DNA of 22,113 nt from contig CAKRHR010000045.1 of NCBI GenBank assembly GCA_934339005.1, positions 1 through 22,113 of the forward strand. The letters run 5' to 3'. Shown piece after piece: positions 7,388-14,310 of the stretch (position 1 is its first letter; every line of letters starts with the position of its first letter). The notes under the pieces are model-generated. The model did no database searches and was not told where the DNA came from. It saw only the letters and a list, made by a program, of their open reading frames with translations. The position numbers and the translations under genes are program-made. Source of the stretch: an uncultured Catenibacillus sp. GTDB taxonomy: Bacteria; Bacillota; Clostridia; Lachnospirales; Lachnospiraceae.

Positions 7388-7416
7388 ATTCTACCAGAAG
7401 AATTATAAAAAAGCAA
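7388..7416 (-). promoter_or_regulatory. Sigma-A type promoter of rpmB
   Basis: On the minus strand TTGCTT (7416-7411) is separated by 17 nt from TAGAAT (7393-7388). The -10 box differs from TATAAT by one base and the spacing is ideal. Transcription would start near 7381, giving a leader of about 45-50 nt that contains the strong ribosome binding site at 7348-7341. Confidence 0.75.
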
Positions 7417-7456
7417 GTGTTGTTTTGAAAAAAATTGCACTTTATGTAAAATTCAC

Positions 7457-7491
7457 TTTTATTTTACACTAAAAAAGAGTATAATGATAAA
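7457..7491 (+). promoter_or_regulatory. Probable promoter of the Asp23/YloU-fakA-recG operon
   Basis: A perfect TATAAT lies at 7480-7485, but the only box at 17 nt is the weak TTTTAT (7457-7462). A better -35 (TTTACA, 7463-7468) sits just 11 nt before TATAAT, or 17 nt before GATAAA (7486-7491). The region is clearly promoter-like, while the exact box pairing is open. It is divergent from the rpmB promoter, about 65 bp away. Confidence 0.5.
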
Positions 7492-7530
7492 GCATAAATT
7501 TAAAATTTAAATGTAATGGAGGTTTAGGGT

Positions 7531-7887
7531 ATGAAAGGTCAAGTGACAACTGAATCCGGAAGTGTAAGTATTGATAAGAATGTTATTACAAGATATGCCG
7601 GTTTGTCGGCCATTGAATGCTTTGGTATTGTAGGCATGGCTGCAGTGAATGTCAAAGATGGATTATCACATTTACTTAAGCGCAGCAGTCTGACCAGAGG
7701 TATAGACCTGACAATCAGAGAAGGAAAATTGTACTTTGATTTTCATGTCATCGTTTCCTACGGTGTCAGCATCGCCGTGGTAGCGGATAACCTGATGCAT
7801 ACGGTTAAGTATAAAATTGAGAAATTTACAGGTATGAGTGTGGGCGCTGTGAATGTATACGTTGATGGTGTCCTTGTCATTGATTAA
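7531..7887 (+). CDS. Asp23/Gls24 family protein, YloU-like
   Basis: A 118-residue protein of the Asp23/Gls24 family (DUF322). The family pattern is visible: an N-terminal GSVSIDKNVITRYAGLSAIE, the central IVGMAAV, the strand-rich YFDFHVIVSYGVSIAVVADNL, and the C-terminal VGAVNVYVDGVLV. There is no transmembrane segment or signal peptide, so it is probably cytoplasmic. In Firmicutes a YloU-like gene routinely precedes the YloV/FakA gene, as here; some paralogues (Asp23, Gls24) are linked to envelope or alkaline stress, but the role of this single-domain form is unclear. GGAGG (7518-7522) lies 8 nt before ATG 7531. It is the first gene of its operon, ending 23 nt before fakA. Confidence 0.88.
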   Translation: MKGQVTTESGSVSIDKNVITRYAGLSAIECFGIVGMAAVNVKDGLSHLLKRSSLTRGIDLTIREGKLYFDFHVIVSYGVSIAVVADNLMHTVKYKIEKFTGMSVGAVNVYVDGVLVID

Positions 7888-7910
7888 GATACATTAAGGA
7901 GGAGCTGATT

Positions 7911-9599
7911 GTGACTGTTAATACAGTGAATGCGCAAATGCTGCAGAAGATGTTTCTTGCAGGTGCAAGACGTATTGAATCAAAAAAAGAGTGGATTAAT
8001 GAATTAAACGTTTTCCCTGTACCCGATGGTGATACAGGTACAAATATGTCTATGACAATCATGGCGGCTGCCAGAGAAGTTGAGCAGATTGCCAATCCGA
8101 ACATGGAAAATCTTTCCAAAGCCATTTCCATGGGTGCCCTTCGTGGTGCCAGAGGAAATTCAGGTGTGATTTTATCACAGTTATTTAGAGGCTTTACGAA
8201 AGAAATCAAGAATATGCAGGAGATTGATTTAACGACACTTGCTGCAGCGATGTGTAAAGCGACAGAAACAGCCTATAAAGCAGTGATGAAACCCAAAGAG
8301 GGTACGATTCTGACAGTTGCCAAAGGTCTGTCAGATAAAGCCATGGAAGCTGCCCTGGAGATGGATGATATCGCCGAGGCGATGCAGGCAATTATTGCCC
8401 ATGGTGATGAAGTGCTTGCCCGTACACCGGAGATGCTTCCTGTACTTAAACAGGCAGGTGTTGTGGATTCCGGCGGACAGGGTCTGATGCAGGTGCTTAA
8501 AGGTGCCGTAGACTGCTTCCTTGGTAAAGAGGAGGTTGTCCTTGAACCGGTGGTACCAAAGGCAGCAACAACAGCAGGTGTACCATCTGCAGAGATTGAT
8601 ACAGCCAATATCAAATTTGGCTATTGTACAGAATTTATCGTGATGCTCGAGAAACATTTTGATGATGATACAGAACTTGAATTTAAAGCATTTCTTGAAT
8701 CTATTGGTGATTCTATTGTATGCGTACATCTTGAAGATATCGTGAAGGTACATGTGCATACAAATGACCCTGGACTTGCCATTCAGAAAGGTCTGTCCTA
8801 TGGTTCTCTGACAAGCATGAAGATTGATAACATGCGTGAAGAACATCATGAAAAGGTGATTAAGGATGCCGAAAAGATGGCAGCCAAACAGGCTGAAGAA
8901 GCGAAAGCTGCAAAGACAGCCAAAGTCGATGAATCTAGAAAACGTACGGGTTTTATTGCCGTATCTATCGGTGATGGCATGAATGAGATCCTTCAGGGAC
9001 TTGGCGTGGACTACATTATTGAAGGTGGTCAGACGATGAATCCAAGTACAGAGGATATGCTTAAAGCAATCGATGAAGTAAATGCCGATACGATTTTTAT
9101 TTTACCAAACAATAAAAATATCATTCTTGCAGCACAGCAGGCAGCGACTTTAGTTGAAGATAAAGAAGTGATTGTGGTCGGCTCAAAGACAGTACCACAG
9201 GGTATTGCAGCGCTGATGAGTTTTATTGACGGTGAGGATGCACAGGCAAATCTTGAAGGTATGACAGAAGGCATGCAGGCAGTTAAATCAGGCCAGTTGA
9301 CTTACGCAGTCAGAGATACAGAGATTGATGATAAGGTGATTAAAGAGGGAGACTATATGGGTATCAGCGACAAGGGTATTGACGCTGTTGGACAAAACCT
9401 TGAAGATACAGCCTTAGATCTTTTAAATCAGCTTGTGGATGAGGATTCAGAATTAATCAGTATTTATTATGGTGCAGATGTCAGTGAGGAAGATGCACAG
9501 GCACTTTGCGAACGTATTGAAGCACAGTTTGCACACTGTGAGGTTGAACTGCAGTATGGTGGCCAGCCGGTGTACTACTATGTGATGTCTGTAGAATAA
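7911..9599 (+). CDS. fakA: DhaL-domain (DAK phosphatase) protein, FakA/YloV-like fatty acid kinase
   Basis: A 562-residue protein matching the length and layout of FakA (YloV). The N-terminal DhaL-type ATP-binding domain carries NVFPVPDGDTGTNMS, whose clustered aspartates (39, 41) bind Mg-ATP, and later ALRGARGNSGVILSQL and VVDSGGQGL. A central domain follows, then an Ala/Lys-rich linker (about 322-343), then a C-terminal domain rich in NADTIFILPNNKNIILAAQQ. FakA phosphorylates fatty acids presented by a FakB (DegV-family) partner, feeding phospholipid synthesis; no FakB is in this window. The start is GTG 7911, with AAGGAGGAG at 7896-7904. It follows the YloU-like gene and precedes recG by about 16 nt, an arrangement typical of Firmicutes. 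The substrate is inferred from family. Confidence 0.85.
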   Translation: MTVNTVNAQMLQKMFLAGARRIESKKEWINELNVFPVPDGDTGTNMSMTIMAAAREVEQIANPNMENLSKAISMGALRGARGNSGVILSQLFRGFTKEIKNMQEIDLTTLAAAMCKATETAYKAVMKPKEGTILTVAKGLSDKAMEAALEMDDIAEAMQAIIAHGDEVLARTPEMLPVLKQAGVVDSGGQGLMQVLKGAVDCFLGKEEVVLEPVVPKAATTAGVPSAEIDTANIKFGYCTEFIVMLEKHFDDDTELEFKAFLESIGDSIVCVHLEDIVKVHVHTNDPGLAIQKGLSYGSLTSMKIDNMREEHHEKVIKDAEKMAAKQAEEAKAAKTAKVDESRKRTGFIAVSIGDGMNEILQGLGVDYIIEGGQTMNPSTEDMLKAIDEVNADTIFILPNNKNIILAAQQAATLVEDKEVIVVGSKTVPQGIAALMSFIDGEDAQANLEGMTEGMQAVKSGQLTYAVRDTEIDDKVIKEGDYMGISDKGIDAVGQNLEDTALDLLNQLVDEDSELISIYYGADVSEEDAQALCERIEAQFAHCEVELQYGGQPVYYYVMSVE

Positions 9600-9615
9600 A
9601 TTCAGGAGTTTTATG

Positions 9616-11661
9616 ATGGAGCTTGAACGCAGTATCAGTGAACTTAAAGGCGTTGGCGAGAAGACAGAAAAGCATTTAAATAAGTTAGGTATTTATACTG
9701 TAGAGCAGTTGGTTGAACATTTTCCTAGAAGCTATGATGTGTATGAACCGCCGGTGAAGATATCTGAGTTGGTTGTTGGAAAAAAAGCCGCTATCCTGAT
9801 TCGTGTGACGAAAAAACCAAGCGTTATTTCAGCCAGACGTTTTCAGATTGTAACAATGGATGTTTATGACGGGACAGGTGCGATTACATTAAAATGGTAC
9901 AATGTACCTTATTTAAGGAATACCCTTCAGCCCGGCGAACTGTATGTATTCCGCGGTGTTGTTTCTGAAAAAAATCATGTGCGTACGATGGAACAGCCGG
10001 AAGTGCTTTTATATGATGAATATAAGAAAAAACTTGATTTTATGCAACCGGTGTACCCACTGACGGAAGGTGTGACAAACCACCTGCTCATGAAGCTTAT
10101 GAAGATGGTATTGCCGGAGGCTTATGCCTGTCCTGATTACATAGACGATGCGATGCGCCGCAGATACAGACTGACGACTTACAGGGAAGCGATTGAACAG
10201 ATTCATTTCCCGGAATCAAAAAGTCAGCTTGTACAAGCCAGACGCAGATTGGCATTTGATGAATTTTTTCTCTTTTCACTGGCTGTACAGTCCATGAAGG
10301 AGATGAATGATGCCACACCGAATTATTATGTGATTACGGATTATTCAGTAAGTGAGGATTATATCAAAGGATTACCTTATCCATTGACAGGTGCACAGCT
10401 ACGTACATGGCAGGAAATTATGACGGACATGCAGGGGGCAGAGGTTATGAACCGCCTGATCCAGGGTGATGTTGGCTCCGGTAAGACGGTGATTGCACTT
10501 CTTGCCTTACTTGCAGTAGCCAAAGCCGGTTTTCAGGGATGTCTGATGGCACCGACAGAAGTGCTTGCAAGACAACACTATGAAGGCTTTGTCAGAGATT
10601 TGACACCTTTAGGCATTCGTGTAGAACTGCTGACAGGTTCGATGACAGCCAAAGAAAAACGGCTGGCTTATGAGCGTATCGAAAATCACGAAGCAGATAT
10701 TATTGTTGGTACACATGCACTGATTCAGGAAAAAGTCAGCTACAGCCAGCTTGCACTTGTGATCACTGATGAACAGCATCGTTTTGGTGTGCACCAGAGA
10801 GAATTTCTGGCAGGTAAGGGTGAACAGCCCCATGTGCTTGTGATGAGTGCCACACCGATTCCACGAACACTGGCGATGATTTTATATGGTGATTTGAATA
10901 TTTCAGTGATTGATGAATTGCCAGCAAAGCGTCTGCCGATTAAAAACTGTGCCGTTGGTACAAACTACAGACCAAAGGCATATACATTTATTGAAAAACA
11001 GGTACGACTTGGGCATCAGGCTTATGTGATTTGCCCGATGGTTGAGGAAAGTGAAAATATGGACGGCGAGGATGTCATTTCTTATACGGATATTCTCAAA
11101 GCGTATCTGTCATCAGATATTTGTATCGAATATCTTCATGGCAAACAAAAACCAAAAGAAAAGAATGAAATCATGGAACGTTTCGCCAGAAATGAAATCC
11201 AGGTGCTTGTATCCACCACGGTTGTTGAAGTTGGTGTGAATGTGCCAAATGCCACCGTGATGATGATAGAGGATGCCCAGCGTTTTGGCCTGGCTCAGTT
11301 GCATCAGTTACGGGGCAGAGTCGGACGAGGAGATGCCCAGTCTTATTGTATTTTTATTAATACTTCAGGACAGCAGCAGGCAGGTGACAGACTGGATGTG
11401 CTTGTCAAATCCAACGATGGTTTTTTTATTGCCAGTGAGGATTTGAAGATGCGCGGCCCGGGTGATTTATTTGGTATCCGTCAAAGCGGTCTGATGGATT
11501 TTAAAGTCGGTGATTTGTTTAATGATATGGATTTGTTAAAAGCGGCAGGAGAAGCGGCAGAACGTCTTTTTGAAGAAGATGCGCAGCTTGAACATCATCC
11601 TGAGCTTAAAAGCAAACTCGACAGTTATATGAAGTACAGTCTTGATAGTCTTATACTGTAA
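9616..11661 (+). CDS. recG: ATP-dependent DNA helicase RecG
   Basis: RecG of 681 residues, which remodels stalled replication forks and branch-migrates Holliday junctions. The N-terminal wedge/OB domain begins with LKGVGEKTEKHLNKLGI. Helicase motifs follow in order: Walker A GDVGSGKT (284-291), MAPTEVLARQH, DEQH (385-388), MSATPIPRTLAM, and STTVVEVGVNVPNA. RecG-specific blocks come last: QLHQLRGRVGRG and DLKMRGPGDLFGIRQSG. ATG 9616 has CAGGAG 7 nt upstream (9603-9608); the ATG directly before it (9613) is only 4 nt away and differs by one residue. It is the last gene of the YloU-fakA-recG unit. No convincing terminator follows; a 6-bp arm pair (TACAGT 11635-11640 with ACTGTA 11655-11660) overlaps the stop. 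Confidence 0.97.
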   Translation: MELERSISELKGVGEKTEKHLNKLGIYTVEQLVEHFPRSYDVYEPPVKISELVVGKKAAILIRVTKKPSVISARRFQIVTMDVYDGTGAITLKWYNVPYLRNTLQPGELYVFRGVVSEKNHVRTMEQPEVLLYDEYKKKLDFMQPVYPLTEGVTNHLLMKLMKMVLPEAYACPDYIDDAMRRRYRLTTYREAIEQIHFPESKSQLVQARRRLAFDEFFLFSLAVQSMKEMNDATPNYYVITDYSVSEDYIKGLPYPLTGAQLRTWQEIMTDMQGAEVMNRLIQGDVGSGKTVIALLALLAVAKAGFQGCLMAPTEVLARQHYEGFVRDLTPLGIRVELLTGSMTAKEKRLAYERIENHEADIIVGTHALIQEKVSYSQLALVITDEQHRFGVHQREFLAGKGEQPHVLVMSATPIPRTLAMILYGDLNISVIDELPAKRLPIKNCAVGTNYRPKAYTFIEKQVRLGHQAYVICPMVEESENMDGEDVISYTDILKAYLSSDICIEYLHGKQKPKEKNEIMERFARNEIQVLVSTTVVEVGVNVPNATVMMIEDAQRFGLAQLHQLRGRVGRGDAQSYCIFINTSGQQQAGDRLDVLVKSNDGFFIASEDLKMRGPGDLFGIRQSGLMDFKVGDLFNDMDLLKAAGEAAERLFEEDAQLEHHPELKSKLDSYMKYSLDSLIL

Positions 11662-11756
11662 TAAAGTGTCAGACGTAAGATAAATATCATATATGTCACA
11701 AAAATATTGCTATATATATAAATTGTTCTGTAAAGATGACTGTTAAAACTTACCGG

Positions 11757-11785
11757 TGTATTTATCTAAAGAACAGACCATACTA
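11757..11785 (+). promoter_or_regulatory. Sigma-G-like forespore promoter of the SASP gene
   Basis: CATACTA at 11779-11785 is a perfect match to the sigma-G -10 consensus. TGTATT at 11757-11762, 16 nt upstream, partly matches the TGAATA-type -35; spacing is 1-2 nt shorter than usual. The gene downstream is a spore protein of the class controlled by sigma-G in Bacillus, which supports the call. Predicted start of transcription is near 11791. Confidence 0.5.
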
Positions 11786-11789
11786 AGGA

Positions 11790-11809
11790 TGTAATCAAAA
11801 AAGATTACA
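11790..11809 (+). promoter_or_regulatory. 5'-leader hairpin of the SASP transcript
   Basis: TGTAATC (11790-11796) and GATTACA (11803-11809) form a perfect 7-bp stem around an A6 loop. It lies right at the predicted transcription start and about 76 nt before the start codon. A 5'-terminal stem-loop could protect the mRNA from decay during spore formation; that role is inference. Confidence 0.5.
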
Positions 11810-11885
11810 CCAGACACAATCGCATATGTCAAATCTGCATATGAATTCTCGTATGTATTTGACGCAAAGTACAGGAGGTATGGCG

Positions 11886-12098
11886 ATGAATAACAGTTCT
11901 TCAACACCGGAAGTACCGGAAGCTAAAACAGCACTTGACAGATTTAAGTACGAAGTTGCATCTGAACTTGGTGTTCCTTTAAAACAGGGATACAATGGTG
12001 ATCTGACTTCCAGACAGAACGGCTCTGTTGGCGGAGAGATGGTCAGAAGAATGATCAAACGTCAGGAAGAACAGATGTCAGGCAACGGTAATTTATAG
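11886..12098 (+). CDS. Alpha/beta-type small acid-soluble spore protein
   Basis: A 70-residue SASP that would coat spore DNA, force it towards A-form and protect it from UV and heat. The two family blocks are clear: FKYEVASELGV (residues 20-30), containing the Glu-Val-Ala-Ser-Glu type site cut by the germination protease GPR, and GYNGDLTSRQNGSVGGEMVRR with MIKRQEEQM. I chose ATG 11886 because AGGAGG (11873-11878) is 7 nt upstream; ATG 11880 is only 1 nt from it and ATG 11826 would add an unrelated N-terminal stretch. It appears monocistronic, between recG and rsmD, with a sigma-G-like promoter. Its presence implies that the organism, or a recent ancestor, sporulates. Which ssp paralogue it is cannot be told. 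Confidence 0.93.
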   Translation: MNNSSSTPEVPEAKTALDRFKYEVASELGVPLKQGYNGDLTSRQNGSVGGEMVRRMIKRQEEQMSGNGNL

Positions 12099-12114
12099 TC
12101 TGAACACATCAGAC
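12098..12114 (+). other. Small hairpin at the SASP stop codon
   Basis: GTCTGA (12098-12103) pairs with TCAGAC (12109-12114) around a 5-nt loop; the first base is the last base of the TAG stop codon. No T-tract follows. It could mark the 3' end of the SASP mRNA or be chance. Confidence 0.4.
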
Positions 12115-12127
12115 AGACCAAAGCTGT

Positions 12128-12174
12128 AAAAAAGATGCAGCCATAAATATCAAATGCATATTTATGGCTGCGTC
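12128..12174 (-). terminator. Strong hairpin plus T6 oriented as a minus-strand terminator
   Basis: Arms 12134-12149 and 12159-12174 pair over 16 bp with one G-U pair around a 9-nt loop; the core is GCAGCCATAAATA with TATTTATGGCTGC. On the plus strand the stem is preceded by A6 (12128-12133) and not followed by T's. On the minus strand it is followed at once by T6, the form of an intrinsic terminator. No minus-strand gene is visible upstream of it. It might still end the SASP message as a hairpin without a U-tract. Confidence 0.6.
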
Positions 12175-12211
12175 TGATACATAAATAAAGCTGTGTCTGA
12201 TACATAAATAA
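12167..12211. repeat. 23-bp tandem duplication, two copies
   Basis: GTCTGATACATAAATAA occurs at 12172-12188 and 12195-12211. Including the preceding GCTGY the match is 22 bp with one mismatch, at 12167-12188 and 12190-12211, a period of 23. The first copy overlaps the right arm of the large hairpin. The rest of the gap 12212-12294 is A/T-rich with no gene that I can support. Confidence 0.85.
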
Positions 12212-12294
12212 TGAAATATCATGACTAAAAGATCGAAATGAGCTTTGAATATTAAAATTCATTAAAAATTTAAATAAACTTAATAAAAATGCTG

Positions 12295-12322
12295 TTGACA
12301 AATATTGGGATTATAATACAAT
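12295..12322 (+). promoter_or_regulatory. Sigma-A type promoter of rsmD-coaD
   Basis: A perfect TTGACA (12295-12300) is followed after 16 nt by TACAAT (12317-12322). A perfect TATAAT (12312-12317) overlaps it, but at only 11 nt from the -35. Transcription would start near 12330, giving a leader of about 75 nt before rsmD. Confidence 0.7.
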
Positions 12323-12404
12323 GATGTAAGTGTTAAAATGTCTTAAATGCGATTGTACCTGTGTAGATGAGCATTTTGCATCAACAGCGTTAGAGAGGAA
12401 ACAG

Positions 12405-12965
12405 ATGAGAGTTATTGCGGGAAAAGCAAGACGTCTGCCTTTAAAGACGATTGAAGGCCTGGATACGAGACCGACAACAGACAGAATCAAGGAAACATTA
12501 TTTAACATGATTCAGAATGATATGCCCGGTTGTCATTTTCTGGATTTATTTTCCGGAAGTGGTGCGATTGCCATTGAGGCACTCAGCCGTGGGGCAGCGC
12601 ATGCCTGGTTTGTAGAACAGAGCAGCAAAGCATGTGCCTGTATTAAAGACAATCTTAAGACGACAAAGCTTGCAGAGGATGCGCAGGTGATGCAGATGGA
12701 TGTATTTGCAGCGTTGCGTACATTGGAGAGCCAGAAGTTAAAGATGGATTACATATTTATGGATCCGCCATATCATAAAGGCTTTGAAAAAGAAGTCTTA
12801 ACGATGCTGGCGAAGATGTCTATTGCAGATGAAGATACAGTGATTATTACAGAAGCAGACTTAAATACAGACTTTTCATATGTGACAGGTTTAGGTTATG
12901 AAGTTCTGCGTGAGAAGATATATAAAACAAATAAACATATATTCTTAAAAAAATACGAAAGTTGA
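12405..12965 (+). CDS. rsmD: 16S rRNA (guanine(966)-N2)-methyltransferase RsmD
   Basis: A 186-residue SAM-dependent methyltransferase acting on G966 of 16S rRNA. The typical RsmD N-terminus MRVIAGKARRLPLKT is followed by TRPTTDRIKETLFN, the SAM-binding DLFSGSGAIAIEALSRG (from residue 47) and the catalytic DPPY at 120-123. I chose ATG 12405, with GAGAGG (12393-12398) 6 nt upstream. A longer frame from GTG 12330 would add 25 cysteine-rich residues unrelated to the family and would start at the predicted transcription start, so it was not used. It is followed by coaD after 10 nt, the standard Firmicute pair (ylbH-ylbI in B. subtilis). Confidence 0.94.
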   Translation: MRVIAGKARRLPLKTIEGLDTRPTTDRIKETLFNMIQNDMPGCHFLDLFSGSGAIAIEALSRGAAHAWFVEQSSKACACIKDNLKTTKLAEDAQVMQMDVFAALRTLESQKLKMDYIFMDPPYHKGFEKEVLTMLAKMSIADEDTVIITEADLNTDFSYVTGLGYEVLREKIYKTNKHIFLKKYES

Positions 12966-12975
12966 GCTTTTAAAT

Positions 12976-13467
12976 ATGAAAATAGCAGTTTATCCGGGCA
13001 GTTTTGACCCGGTGACTTTGGGACATATTGACATAATCAAAAGGGCAGCAAAGATGACAGACCATCTGATTATCGGAGTTTTGAATAATAGTTCAAAAAC
13101 GCCGTTGTTTTCTGCTGAGGAACGTGTTAATATGATAAAGGAAGCATGTAAAGATATTGACAATCTGGAAGTGACACATTTTGATGGCCTGCTTGTAGAT
13201 TTTGTAAAAGCAAGTCATGCATCAGTGATTGTTCGTGGCCTTCGTGCCGTAACTGATTTTGAATATGAGCTCCAGTGGGCTCAGTCCAACAGAATCGTTT
13301 ATCCGGAGATGGATACTGTTTTCCTTGTAGCGAATGTACAGTATTCATACTTAAGTTCCAGTGTAGTCAGAGAGTATGCTTCATATGGTACGGATGTATC
13401 AGCATTTGTGCCGGAGAATGTAAATTTGGCATTACAAGAAAAATTAATAACAAATAAGGAGAAATAA
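12976..13467 (+). CDS. coaD: Pantetheine-phosphate adenylyltransferase (PPAT)
   Basis: CoaD of 163 residues, the usual length. It transfers AMP from ATP to 4'-phosphopantetheine to make dephospho-CoA, the penultimate step of CoA synthesis. Motifs: YPGSFDPVTLGHIDII at the N-terminus, containing the nucleotidyltransferase TxGH (residues 14-17); VIVRGLRAVTDFEYE; and SYLSSSVVRE near the C-terminus. No clear Shine-Dalgarno precedes ATG 12976, which begins 10 nt after the rsmD stop, so re-initiation after rsmD is likely. The next gene starts 2 nt after its stop. Confidence 0.96.
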   Translation: MKIAVYPGSFDPVTLGHIDIIKRAAKMTDHLIIGVLNNSSKTPLFSAEERVNMIKEACKDIDNLEVTHFDGLLVDFVKASHASVIVRGLRAVTDFEYELQWAQSNRIVYPEMDTVFLVANVQYSYLSSSVVREYASYGTDVSAFVPENVNLALQEKLITNKEK

Positions 13468-13469
13468 TC

Positions 13470-14195
13470 ATGAAAGAAGCAAGTACAAGTAAGATTGAGC
13501 AGTTAATAGATGAAATCGAAGAATTTATTGAGAGTTGTAAACCACAGCCTTTTTCACAGTCCAAAGTGGTTGTGCCAAAGGATGAATTATATGAATTATT
13601 AACAGAATTAAGATTAAAAACACCTGAAGAAATCAAACGTTACCAGAAGATTATCGCTAACAGAGAAAAGATTATTAACGATGCGCAGGCACAGGCTGAA
13701 CAGATGGTTGAAGAAACAAATGTCTATGTAAACCAGCTTGTTGAAGAACATGAGATTATGCTCAAGGCCTATGACCGTGCAGAAGGCATTGTGAATAACG
13801 CAAATGCACAGGCAGAAGCTACAATTAATGCAGCCAATGAAGATGCAGAAAACATCCGCCGTGGTGCGCTTGAATACACATCTGAACTCATTGATAACCT
13901 TCAGTCAATTATTTCAAATACGATGAACATCGCAAAGACAAATTATGATGGTATTTTAAATGGTCTTTCATATAATATGGATATGCTTTCAAGCAACAAA
14001 GAAGCCATTGTGCAGCAACTTCAGGCACCTGTTGAAACACCTGCATATGAAGCTCCTGAAGCACCTGAGATGCCAGTTGTACAGGAAGAAGCACCTGCCC
14101 CTGCACCACAGGTTCAGCGTCCACAGCCTGCACCAGTACAGGAAGTTGAAGATGATGACGAATACGACGATGATGATTATGATGATATCGACTGA
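13470..14195 (+). CDS. DivIVA-like / V-ATPase-subunit-H-like coiled-coil protein with acidic tail
   Basis: A 241-residue protein with no signal peptide or membrane span. Residues 1-60 are helical with a short VVVPKDELYELLTELR segment. Residues about 60-185 are a heptad-like, Ala/Glu/Asn-rich coiled coil (INDAQAQAEQMVEETNVYV, then similar NANAQAEATINAANEDAEN). Residues about 187-222 are Pro/Ala/Glu-rich. The last 17 residues are almost all Asp, Glu and Tyr. The coiled-coil part resembles the DivIVA and V-type ATPase subunit H/E groups, but I cannot place it firmly in either. TAAGGAG (13455-13461) is 8 nt before ATG 13470. It closes the rsmD-coaD unit. A scaffold role in cell-envelope or division processes is possible but not shown. 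Confidence 0.7.
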   Translation: MKEASTSKIEQLIDEIEEFIESCKPQPFSQSKVVVPKDELYELLTELRLKTPEEIKRYQKIIANREKIINDAQAQAEQMVEETNVYVNQLVEEHEIMLKAYDRAEGIVNNANAQAEATINAANEDAENIRRGALEYTSELIDNLQSIISNTMNIAKTNYDGILNGLSYNMDMLSSNKEAIVQQLQAPVETPAYEAPEAPEMPVVQEEAPAPAPQVQRPQPAPVQEVEDDDEYDDDDYDDID

Positions 14196-14214
14196 TAATC
14201 AATAAATGCAAGTC

Positions 14215-14257
14215 AGCCATAGTTTGGTGCCAAAACATCAGACTATGGCTTTTGTTG
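14215..14257 (+). terminator. Strong intrinsic terminator after the coiled-coil gene
   Basis: Arms 14215-14229 and 14236-14250 pair continuously over 15 bp with two G-U pairs around a 6-nt loop. The outer core is AGCCATAGT with ACTATGGCT. TTTTGTT follows directly. It ends the rsmD-coaD transcript 19 nt after the last stop codon. Confidence 0.93.
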
Positions 14258-14285
14258 CATAAGAAATTGAATTTGTGGATATAAC
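14255..14285 (+). promoter_or_regulatory. Possible promoter for the M16C peptidase gene
   Basis: TTGCAT (14255-14260) overlaps the terminator T-tract and TATAAC (14280-14285) lies 19 nt downstream. Spacing is long and the -35 is imperfect, so this is weak. Some promoter is expected here because a strong terminator precedes the gene. Confidence 0.3.
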
Positions 14286-14310
14286 AAACAACACGATTGG
14301 AGGCAGATTG

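Noticed and set aside
7495..7509. A/T palindrome TAAATTT-A-AAATTTA in the YloU-like gene leader
   Set aside because: A one-base spacer cannot form a stable hairpin and such A/T palindromes are frequent by chance in this spacer composition.
8331..8849. 172-codon minus-strand frame inside fakA
   Set aside because: Antisense to a full-length conserved gene; composition rich in Cys, His and Tyr with no recognisable domain.
11826..11885. Longer SASP reading frame from ATG 11826
   Set aside because: The added residues are unlike SASPs and AGGAGG at 11873-11878 places the start at 11886.
12062..12301. 79-codon minus-strand frame over the SASP end and following spacer
   Set aside because: It runs through the large hairpin, has no good ribosome binding site and its hydrophobic, Cys/Tyr-mixed sequence looks like translated A/T-rich spacer.
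12330..12404. N-terminal extension of RsmD from GTG 12330 with several cysteines
   Set aside because: It would begin at the predicted transcription start, has no ribosome binding site, and is absent from the family; ATG 12405 with GAGAGG fits.
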